A stretch of DNA of 64,000 nt. It comes from Leuctra nigra (lineage: Eukaryota; Arthropoda; Insecta; Plecoptera; Leuctridae). Both the position numbers and the translations under genes were made by a program. Position 1 is the first letter of the stretch. The number at the start of each line of letters is the position of its first letter. Where the stretch lies: assembly GCA_934045905.1 (NCBI GenBank), contig OW203762.1, positions 10,817,647 to 10,881,646 of the forward strand, given 5' to 3'. The notes beneath the pieces are model-generated. The model did no database searches. It worked only from the letters and a program-made list of their open reading frames with translations, and was not told the origin of the DNA. Below, piece after piece: positions 34,001 to 46,000 of the stretch.

Positions 34001-37000
34001 TCTCCGGCTTCCTCGTGGCTTACTCGATGCGGGTCAACTTGTCGATCGCTATCGCCATCCCTTGCATACATCCCTTGCTTGAATATCTTCTTCTCTCTTG
34101 TTCAGGTCAGGGTGTTCGCCACGTGCAGACATTCTTCATGTTCTCCGGCTTCCTCGTGGCTTACTCGATGCGAGTCAACTTGTCGATCGCTATCGCCATC
34201 CCTTGCATACATCCCTTGCTTGAATATCTTCTTCTCTCTTGTTCAGGACTGGGTGTTCGCCACGCGCAGACATTCTTCATGTTCTCCGGCTTCCTCGTGG
34301 CTTACTCGATGCGTGTCAACTTGTCGATCGCTATCGTCGCGATGGTCGACAACAAATCAAACACGAACTTCCAGGTTAGCTCTTCGACATGGACCAGATT
34401 GTTTCCACTGCCCTGTCCCCCCCTCTCCTTACCTCATCATGTTTTATAAACACCAACGGTCATTAATGAGTCGATGACAAATGTTTATAACCCGTTTTCA
34501 ACAGTAACTGCATGATTCTGTCTTGTTATGTAGTGTTGAAGTAGATGTGAGTCTATAGCTGCGAGACACTAATTTCGCATACTCATTTCTTTTCTTGGTG
34601 TGTATACACATTCAATTCGTTACAATTATTAGAAAGAAAGTACTGTCTCGCTTTTGTTTATACTTTACTCATGTTAAATTAAAACGGCTGGTGTATTGGA
34701 TACCACGGTTGCCGTCAGCAACTTTGAACGGGGTGCTCTTACTTGCTGGTTGCTGCCTTTGGGCCAGAGAGACTGGGGTGGTTAAGGGTTAGTGTGACGA
34801 CCCCCTCAGTGGGTTGTGGAGGCACGTGAAGTAAATGTACAGCTTCCTTCGGAAGGGACGTTATGCCTAAGGCCTCCATGGTATATTTCGTCAGGCGTAG
34901 GCTACCAGTACTAGTGCATGCCATGCCAGTACCAGTACATGCCAGTACTACCGGTTAAGGTACTGTGGGATTGGTAATAAACATACTGGTATGTGTTCAT
35001 TGAAATTAATCTCAATGCCAAGTAAAAAAGCATCAGAAGAAATTGTCTATGAAGAAATGTGAGCATAAAGTATGTGTGTTTTTCACAGTCTATGAACAAT
35101 CACTTGACGGACTGCAGATAAGAACAAGTCCTTGCTGTTGAAAGAATAACCAGCAAAGAAACACGGTCTATTGATAAGATCCAATTGTTATTGCATCTCA
35201 AATTCATGAATAAACCATTCTTTATTATGAAAATAAGAAACAAAATAACGAAGAAGGAAGAGTCAATAATTGACCTCCTTCTCCTCCTCCTCCTCCTCTA
35301 CCCACCAAGATGCACCTCAAAATCTTTCTCAACGAATGCAACTCAAAATCAAAATTTTTCTAAACCTTCCAATTTTCAAGCGATTGTTTCAGCATCATCC
35401 ACCTTAGATTGATACTCGTTGCTTTTCATTGACCTGTGTTTATTTACGTACCTACCTAATCGCACAGGGAAGTGCAACCCTTTGAATTGATCACAGAATA
35501 ACATTCACATAGATTGAAAACATGAAATATTGAAAGTATACTTGTCAAGGATGTAGACAATTGTACTTCAAAGTGAAACAGTGAAATTACTTAGTTCAAA
35601 ATTGCATTTAGACAATCATTATTTCAAAACTTGAGCATATATCTAATAAACGTGCTGACTCAGCTGACTCATGCTGACTGATTGTACAGGAGTTCGAGTG
35701 GGACTCTAAGACACAGTCTCTGCTGCTGAGCTCGTTCTTCTGGGGCTACGTGCTGACTCAGCTGACTCATGCTGACTGATTGTACAGGAGTTCGAGTGGG
35801 ACTCTAAGACACAGTCTCTGCTGCTGAGCTCGTTCTTCTGGGGCTACGTGCTGACTCAGCTGACTCATGCTGACTGATTGTACAGAAGTTCAAGTGGGAC
35901 TCTAAGACACAGTCTCTGCTGCTGAGCTCGTTCTTCTGGGGCTACGTGCTGACTCAGCTGACTCATGCTGACTGATTGTACAGGAGTTCGAGTGGGACTC
36001 TAAGACACAGTCTCTGCTGCTGAGCTCGTTCTTCTGGGGCTACGTGCTGACTCATGCTGACTCATGCTGACTGATTGTACAGGAGTTCGAGTGGGACTCT
36101 AAGACACAGTCTCTGCTGCTGAGCTCGTTCTTCTGGGGCTACGTGCTGACTCATGCTGACTCATGCTGACTGATTGTACAGGAGTTCGAGTGGGACTCTA
36201 AGACACAGTCTCTGCTGCTGAGCTCGTTCTTCTGGGGCTACGTGCTGACTCAGCTGACTCATGCTGACTGATTGTACAGGAGTTCGAGTGGGACACTAAG
36301 ACACAGTATCTGCTGCTGAGCTCGTTCTTCTGGGGCTACGTGCTGACTCATGCTGACTCATGCTGACTGATTGTACAGGAGTTCGAGTGGGACTCTAAGA
36401 CACAGTCTCTGCTGCTGAGCTCGTTCTTCTGGGGCTACGTGCTGACTCAGCTGACTCATGCTGACTGATTGTAGAGGAGTTCGAGTGGGACTCTAAGACA
36501 CAGTCTCTGCTGCTGAGCTCGTTCTTCTGGGGCTACGTGCTGACTCATGCTGACTCATGCTGACTGATTGTACAGGAGTTCGAGTGGGACTCTAAGACAC
36601 AGTCTCTGCTGCTGAGCTCGTTCTTCTGGGGCTACGTGCTGACTCATGCTGACTCATGCTGACTGATTGTACAGGAGTTCGAGTGGGACACTAAGACACA
36701 GTCTCTGCAGCTGAGCTCGTTCTTCTGGGGCTACGTGCTGACTCATGCTGACTCATGCTGACTGATTGTACAGGAGTTCGAGTGGGACTCTAAGACACAG
36801 TCTCTGCTGCTGAGCTCGTTCTTCTGGGGCTACGTGCTGACTCAGCTGACTCATGCTGACTGATTGTACAGGAGTTCGAGTGGGACTCTAAGACACAGTC
36901 TCTGCTGCTAAGCTCGTTCTTCTGGGGCTACGTGCTGACTCAGCTGACTCATGCTGACTGATTGTACAGGAGTTCGAGTGGGACTCTAAGACACAGTCTC

Positions 37001-40000
37001 TGCTGCTGAGCTCGTTCTTCTGGGGCTACGTGCTGACTCATGCTGACTCATGCTGACTGATTGTACAGGAGTTCGAGTGGGACTCTAAGACACAGTCTCT
37101 GCTGCTGAGCTCGTTCTTCTGGGGCTACGTGCTGACTCATGCTGACTCATGCTGACTGATTGTACAGGAGTTCGAGTGGGACTCTAAGACACAGTCTCTG
37201 CTGCTAAACTCGTTCTTCTGGGGCTACGTGCTGACTCATGCTGACTGATTGTACAGGAGTTCGAGTGGGACTCTAAGACACAGTCTCTGCTGCTGAGCTC
37301 GTTCTTCTGGGGCTACGTGCTGACTCAGCTGACTCATGCTGACTGATTGTACAGGAGTTCGAGTGGGACTCTAAGACACAGTCTCTGCTGCTGAGCTCGT
37401 TCTTCTGGGGCTACGTGCTGACTCAGCTGACTCATGCTGACTGATTGTACAGGAGTTCGAGTGGGACTCTAAGACACAGTCTCTGCTGCTGAGCTCGTTC
37501 TTCTGGGGCTACGTGCTGACTCATGCTGACTCATGCTGACTGATTGTTCAGGAGTTCGAGTGGGACTCTAAGACACAGTCTCTGCTGCTGAGCTCGTTCT
37601 TCTGGGGCTACGTGCTGACTCATGCTGACTCATGCTGACTGATTGTACAAGAGTTCGAGTGGGACTCTAAGACACAGTCTCTGCTGCTGAGCTCGTTCTT
37701 CTGGGGCTACGTGCTGACTCATGCTGACTGATTGTACAGGAGTTCGAGTGGGACTCTAAGACACAGTCTCTGCTGCTGAGCTCGTTCTTCTGGGGCTACG
37801 TGCTGACTCATGCTGACTCATGCTGACTGATTGTACAGGAGTTCGAGTGGGACTCTAAGACACAGTCTCTGCTGCTGAGCTCGTTCTTCTGGGGCTACGT
37901 GCTGACTCAGCTGACTCATGCTGACTGATTGTACAGGAGTTCGAGTGGGACACTAAGACACAGTCTCTGCTGCTGAGCTCGTTTTTCTGGGGCTAGGTGC
38001 TGACTCAGCTGACTCATGCTGACTGATTGTACAGGAGTTCGAGTGGGACTCTAAGACACAGTCTCTGCTGCTGAGCTCGTTCTTCTGGGGCTACGTGCTG
38101 ACTCATGCTGACTCATGCTGACTGATTGTACAGGAGTTCGAGTGGGACACTAAGACACAGTCTCTGCTGCTGAGCTCGTTCTTCTGGGGCTACGTGCTGA
38201 CTCAGCTGACTCATGCTGACTGATTGTACAGGAGTTCGAGTGGGACTCTAAGACACAGTCTCTGCTGCTGAGCTCGTTCTTCTGGGGCTACGTGCTGACT
38301 CAGCTGACTCATGCTGACTGATTGTACAGGAGTTCGAGTGGGACTCTAAGACACAGTCTCTGCTGCTGAGCTCGTTCTTCTGGGGCTACGTGCTGACTCA
38401 GCTGACTCATGCTGACTAATTGTACAGGAGTTCGAGTGGGACTCTAAGACACAGTCTCTGCTGCTGAGCTCGTTCTTCTGGGGCTACGTGCTGACTCAGC
38501 TGACTGATTGTACAGGAGTTCGAGTGGGACACTAAGACACAGTCTCTGCTGCTGAGCTCGTTCTTCTGGGGCTACGTGCTGACTCAGCTGACTCATGCTG
38601 ACTGATTGTACAGGAGTTCGAGTGGGACTCTAAGACACAGTCTCTGCTGCTGAGCTCGTTCTTCTGGGGCTACGTGCTGACTCAGCTGACTCATGCTGAC
38701 TGATTGTACAGGAGTTCGAGTGGGACTCTAAGACACAGTCTCTGCTGCTGAGCTCGTTCTTCTGGGGCTACGTGCTGACTCAGCTGACTGATTGTACAGG
38801 AGTTCGAGTGGGACACTAAGACACAGTCTCTGCTGCTGAGCTCGTTCTTCTGGGGCTACGTGCTGACTCAGCTGACTCATGCTGACTGATTGTACAGGAG
38901 TTCGAGTGGGACTCTAAGACACAGTCTCTGCTGCTGAGCTCGTTCTTCTGGGGCTACGTGCTGACTCAGCTGACTCATGCTGACTGATTGTACAGGAGTT
39001 CGAGTGGGACTCTAAGACACAGTCTCTGCTGCTGAGCTCGTTCTTCTGGGGCTACGTGCTGATTTAGCTGACTCATGCTGACTGATTGTACAGGAGTTCG
39101 AGTGGGACTCTAAGACACAGTCTCTGCTGCTGAGCTCGTTCTTCTGGGGCTACGTGCTGACTCATGCTGACTCATGCTGACTGATTGTACAGGAGTTCGA
39201 GTGGGACTCTAAGACACAGTCTCTGCTGCTGAGCTCGTTCTTCTGGGGCTACGTGCTGACTCATGCTGACTCATGCTGACTGATTGTACAGGAGTTCGAG
39301 TGGGACTCTAAGACACAGTCTCTGCTGCTGAGCTCGTTCTTCTGGGGCTACGTGCTGACTCATGCTGACTCATGCTGACTGATTGTACAGGAGTTCGAGT
39401 GGGACTCTAAGACACAGTCTCTGCTGCTGAGCTCGTTCTTCTGGGGCTACGTGCTGACTCATGCTGACTCATGCTGACTGATTGTACAGAAGTTCGAGTG
39501 GGACTCTAAGACACAGTCTCTGCTGCTGAGCTCGTTATTCTGGGGCTACGTGCTGACTCAGCTGACTCATGCTGACTGATTGTACAGGAGTTCGAGTGGG
39601 ACACTAAGACACAGTCTCTGCTGCTGAGCTCGTTCTTCTGGGGCTACGTGCTGACTCATGCTGACTCATGCTGACTGATTGTACAGGAGTTCGAGTGGGA
39701 CACTAAGACACAGTCTCTGCTGCTGAGCTCGTTCTTCTGGGGCTACGTGCTTACTCAGCTGACTCATGCTGACTGATTGTACAGGAGTTTGAGTGGGACA
39801 CTAAGACACAGTCTCTGCTGCTGAGCTCGTTCTTCTGGGGCTACGTGCTGACTCAGCTGACTCATGCTGACTGATTGTACAGGAGTTCGAGTGGGACACT
39901 AAGACACAGTCTCTGCTGCTGAGCTCGTTCTTCTGGGGCTACGTGCTGACTTATGCTGACTCATGCTGACTGATTGTACAGGAGTTCGAGTGGGACACTA

Positions 40001-43000
40001 AGACACAGTCTCTGCTGCTGAGCTCGTTCTTCTGGGGCTACGTGCTGACTCAGCTGACTCATGCTGACTGATTGTACAGGAGTTCGAGTGGGACACTAAG
40101 ACACAGTCTCTGCTGCTGAGCTCGTTCTTCTGGGGCTACGTGCTGACTCATGCTGACTCATGCTGACTGATTGTACAGGAGTTCGAGTGGGACACTAAGA
40201 CACAGTCTCTGCTGCTGAGCTCGTTCTTCTGGGGCTACGTGCTGACTCATGCTGAATCATGCTGACTGATTGTACAGGAGTTCGAGTGGGACACTAAGAC
40301 ACAGTCTCTGCTGCTGAGCTCGTTCTTCTGGGGCTACGTGCTGACTCAGCTGACTCATGCTGACTGATTGTACAGGAGTTCGAGTGGGACACTAAGACAC
40401 AGTCTCTGATGCTGAGCTCGTTCTTCTAGGGCTACGTGCTGACTCATGCTGTCTCATGCTGACTGATTGTACAGGAGTTCGAGTGGGACTCTAAGACACA
40501 GTCTCTGCTGCTGAGCTCGTTCTTCTGGGGCTACGTGCTGACTCATGCTGACTCATGCTGACTGATTGTACAGGAGTTCGAGTGGGACACTAAGACACAG
40601 TCTCTGCTGCTGAGCTCGTTCTTCTGGGGCTACGTGCTGACTCAGCTGACTCATGCTGACTGATTGTACAGGAGTTCGAGTGGGACACTAAGACACAGTC
40701 TCTGCTGCTGAGCTCGTTCTGCTGGGGCTACGTGCTGACTCATGCTGACTCATGCTGACTGATTGTACAGGAGTTCGAGTGGGACTCTAAGACACAGTCT
40801 CTGCTGCTGAGCTCGTTGTTCTGGGGCTACGTGCTGACTCAGCTGACTCATGCTGACTGATTGTACAGGAGTTCGAGTGGGACTCTAAGACACAGTCTCT
40901 GCTGCTGAGCTCGTTCTTCTGGGGCTACGTTCTGACTCATGCTGACTCATGCTGACTGATTGTACAGGAGTTCGAGTGGGACTCTAAGACACAGTCTCTG
41001 CTGCTGAGCTCGTTCTTCTGGGGCTACGTGCTGACTCAGCTGACTCATGCTGACTGATTGTACAGGAGTTCGAGTGGGACTCTAAGACACAGTCTCTGCT
41101 GCTGAGCTCGTTCTTCTGGGGCTACGTGCTGACTCAGCTGACTCATGCTGACTGATTGAACAGGAGTTCGAGTGGGAGACAAAGACACAGTCTCTGCTGC
41201 TGAGCTCGTTCTTCTGGGGCTACGTGCTGACTCATGCTGACTCATGCTGACTGATTGTACAGGAGTTCGAGTGGGACTCTAAGACACAGTCTCTGCTGCT
41301 GAGCTCGTTCTTCTGGGGCTACTTGCTGACTCATGCTGACTCATGCTGACTGATTGTACAGGAGTTCGAGTGGGACTCTAAGACACAGTCTCTGCTGCTG
41401 AGCTCGTTGTTCTGGGGCTACGTGCTGACTCAGCTGACTCATGCTGACTGATTGTACAGGAGTTCGAGTGGGACTCTAAGACACAGTCTCTGCTGCTGAG
41501 CTCGTTCTTCTGGGGCTACGTGCTGATTTAGCTGACTCACGCTGACTGATTGTACAGGAGTTCGAGTGGGACTCTAAGACACAGTCTCTGCTGCTGAGAT
41601 TGTTCTTCTGGGGCTACGTGCTGACTCATGCTGATTTATGCTGACTGATTGTACAGGAGTTCGAGTGGGACACTAAGACACAGTCTCTGCTGCTGAGCTC
41701 GTTCTTCTGGGGCTACGTGCTGACTCATGCTGACTCATGCTGACTGATTGTACAGGAGTTCGAGTGGGACTCTAAGACACAGTCTCTGCTGCTGAGCTCG
41801 TTCTTCTGGGGCTACGTGCTGACTCATGCTGACTCATGCTGACTGATTGTACAGGAGTTCGAGTGGGACACTAAGACACAGTCTCTGCTGCTGAGCTCGT
41901 TCTTCTGGGGCTACGTGCTGACTCATGCTGACTCATGCTGACTGATTGTACAGGAGTTCGAGTGGGACTCTAAGACACAGTCTCTGCTGCTGAGCTCGTT
42001 CTTCTGGGGCTACGTGCTGACTCAGCTGACTCATGCTGACTGATTGTACAGGAGTTCGAGTGGGACTCTAAGACACAGTCTCTGCTGCTGAGCTCGTTCT
42101 TCTGGGGCTACGTGCTGACTCATGCTGACTCATGCTGACTGATTGTACAGGAGTTCGAGTGGGACTCTAAGACACAGTCTCTGCTGCTGAGCTCGTTCTT
42201 CTGGGGCTACGTGCTGACTCATGCTGACTCATGCTGACTGATTGTACAGGAGTTCGAGTGGGACTCTAAGACACAGTCTCTGCTGCTGAGCTCGTTCTTC
42301 TGGGGCTACGTGCTGACTCATGCTGACTCATGCTGACTGTTTGTACAGGAGTTCGAGTGGGACTCTAAGACACAGTCTCTGCTGCTGAGCTCGTTCTTCT
42401 GGGTTTACGTGCTGACTCAGCTGACTCATGCTGACTGATTGTACAGGAGTTCGAGTGGGACTCTAAGACACAGTCTCTGCTGCTGAGCTCGTTCTTCTGG
42501 GGCTACGTGCTGACTCATGCTGACTCATGCTGACTGATTGTACAGGAGTTCGAGTGGGACTCTAAGACACAGTCTCTGCTGCTGAGCTCGTTCTTCTGGG
42601 GCTACGTGCTGACTCAGCTGACTCATGCTGACTGATTGTACAGGAGTTCGAGTGGGACACTAAGACACAGTCTCTGCTGCTGAGCTCGTTTTTCTGGGGC
42701 TAGGTGCTGACTCAGCTGACTCATGCTGACTGATTGTACAGGAGTTCGAGTGGGACTCTAAGACACAGTCTCTGCTGCTGAGCTCGTTCTTCTGGGGCTA
42801 CGTGCTGACTCATGCTGACTCATGCTGACTGATTGTACAGGAGTTCGAGTGGGACACTAAGACACAGTCTCTGCTGCTGAGCTCGTTCTTCTGGGGCTAC
42901 GTGCTGACTCAGCTGACTCATGCTGACTGATTGTACAGGAGTTCGAGTGGGACTCTAAGACACAGTCTCTGCTGCTGAGCTCGTTCTTCTGGGGCTACGT

Positions 43001-46000
43001 GCTGACTCAGCTGACTCATGCTGACTGATTGTACAGGAGTTCGAGTGGGACTCTAAGACACAGTCTCTGCTGCTGAGCTCGTTCTTCTGGGGCTACGTGC
43101 TGACTCAGCTGACTCATGCTGACTAATTGTACAGGAGTTCGAGTGGGACTCTAAGACACAGTCTCTGCTGCTGAGCTCGTTCTTCTGGGGCTACGTGCTG
43201 ACTCAGCTGACTGATTGTACAGGAGTTCGAGTGGGACACTAAGACACAGTCTCTGCTGCTGAGCTCGTTCTTCTGGGGCTACGTGCTGACTCAGCTGACT
43301 CATGCTGACTGATTGTACAGGAGTTCGAGTGGGACTCTAAGACACAGTCTCTGCTGCTGAGCTCGTTCTTCTGGGGCTACGTGCTGACTCAGCTGACTCA
43401 TGCTGACTGATTGTACAGGAGTTCGAGTGGGACTCTAAGACACAGTCTCTGCTGCTGAGCTCGTTCTTCTGGGGCTACGTGCTGACTCAGCTGACTGATT
43501 GTACAGGAGTTCGAGTGGGACACTAAGACACAGTCTCTGCTGCTGAGCTCGTTCTTCTGGGGCTACGTGCTGACTCAGCTGACTCATGCTGACTGATTGT
43601 ACAGGAGTTCGAGTGGGACTCTAAGACACAGTCTCTGCTGCTGAGCTCGTTCTTCTGGGGCTACGTGCTGACTCAGCTGACTCATGCTGACTGATTGTAC
43701 AGGAGTTCGAGTGGGACTCTAAGACACAGTCTCTGCTGCTGAGCTCGTTCTTCTGGGGCTACGTGCTGACTCAGCTGACTCATGCTGACTGATTGTACAG
43801 GAGTTCGAGTGGGACTCTAAGACACAGTCTCTGCTGCTGAGCTCGTTCTTCTGGGGCTACGTGCTGACTCATGCTGACTCATGCTGACTGATTGTACAGG
43901 AGTTCGAGTGGGACTCTAAGACACAGTCTCTGCTGCTGAGCTCGTTCTTCTGGGGCTACGTGCTGACTCATGCTGACTCATGCTGACTGATTGTACAGGA
44001 GTTCGAGTGGGACTCTAAGACACAGTCTCTGCTGCTGAGCTCGTTCTTCTGGGGCTACGTGCTGACTCATGCTGACTCATGCTGACTGATTGTACAGGAG
44101 TTCGAGTGGGACTCTAAGACACAGTCTCTGCTGCTGAGCTCGTTCTTCTGGGGCTACGTGCTGACTCATGCTGACTCATGCTGACTGATTGTACAGAAGT
44201 TCGAGTGGGACTCTAAGACACAGTCTCTGCTGCTGAGCTCGTTATTCTGGGGCTACGTGCTGACTCAGCTGACTCATGCTGACTGATTGTACAGGAGTTC
44301 GAGTGGGACACTAAGACACAGTCTCTGCTGCTGAGCTCGTTCTTCTGGGGCTACGTGCTGACTCATGCTGACTCATGCTGACTGATTGTACAGGAGTTCG
44401 AGTGGGACACTAAGACACAGTCTCTGCTGCTGAGCTCGTTCTTCTGGGGCTACGTGCTTACTCAGCTGACTCATGCTGACTGATTGTACAGGAGTTTGAG
44501 TGGGACACTAAGACACAGTCTCTGCTGCTGAGCTCGTTCTTCTGGGGCTACGTGCTGACTCAGCTGACTCATGCTGACTGATTGTACAGGAGTTCGAGTG
44601 GGACACTAAGACACAGTCTCTGCTGCTGAGCTCGTTCTTCTGGGGCTACGTGCTGACTTATGCTGACTCATGCTGACTGATTGTACAGGAGTTCGAGTGG
44701 GACACTAAGACACAGTCTCTGCTGCTGAGCTCGTTCTTCTGGGGCTACGTGCTGACTCAGCTGACTCATGCTGACTGATTGTACAGGAGTTCGAGTGGGA
44801 CACTAAGACACAGTCTCTGCTGCTGAGCTCGTTCTTCTGGGGCTACGTGCTGACTCATGCTGACTCATGCTGACTGATTGTACAGGAGTTCGAGTGGGAC
44901 ACTAAGACACAGTCTCTGCTGCTGAGCTCGTTCTTCTGGGGCTACGTGCTGACTCATGCTGAATCATGCTGACTGATTGTACAGGAGTTCGAGTGGGACA
45001 CTAAGACACAGTCTCTGCTGCTGAGCTCGTTCTTCTGGGGCTACGTGCTGACTCAGCTGACTCATGCTGACTGATTGTACAGGAGTTCGAGTGGGACACT
45101 AAGACACAGTCTCTGATGCTGAGCTCGTTCTTCTAGGGCTACGTGCTGACTCATGCTGTCTCATGCTGACTGATTGTACAGGAGTTCGAGTGGGACTCTA
45201 AGACACAGTCTCTGCTGCTGAGCTCGTTCTTCTGGGGCTACGTGCTGACTCATGCTGACTCATGCTGACTGATTGTACAGGAGTTCGAGTGGGACACTAA
45301 GACACAGTCTCTGCTGCTGAGCTCGTTCTTCTGGGGCTACGTGCTGACTCAGCTGACTCATGCTGACTGATTGTACAGGAGTTCGAGTGGGACACTAAGA
45401 CACAGTCTCTGCTGCTGAGCTCGTTCTGCTGGGGCTACGTGCTGACTCATGCTGACTCATGCTGACTGATTGTACAGGAGTTCGAGTGGGACTCTAAGAC
45501 ACAGTCTCTGCTGCTGAGCTCGTTGTTCTGGGGCTACGTGCTGACTCAGCTGACTCATGCTGACTGATTGTACAGGAGTTCGAGTGGGACTCTAAGACAC
45601 AGTCTCTGCTGCTGAGCTCGTTCTTCTGGGGCTACGTGCTGACTCATGCTGACTCATGCTGACTGATTGTACAGGAGTTCGAGTGGGACTCTAAGACACA
45701 GTCTCTGCTGCTGAGCTCGTTCTTCTGGGGCTACGTGCTGACTCAGCTGACTCATGCTGACTGATTGTACAGGAGTTCGAGTGGGACTCTAAGACACAGT
45801 CTCTGCTGCTGAGCTCGTTCTTCTGGGGCTACGTGCTGACTCAGCTGACTCATGCTGACTGATTGAACAGGAGTTCGAGTGGGACACAAAGACACAGTCT
45901 CTGCTGCTGAGCTCGTTCTTCTGGGGCTACGTGCTGACTCATGCTGACTCATGCTGACTGATTGTACAGGAGTTCGAGTGGGACTCTAAGACACAGTCTC

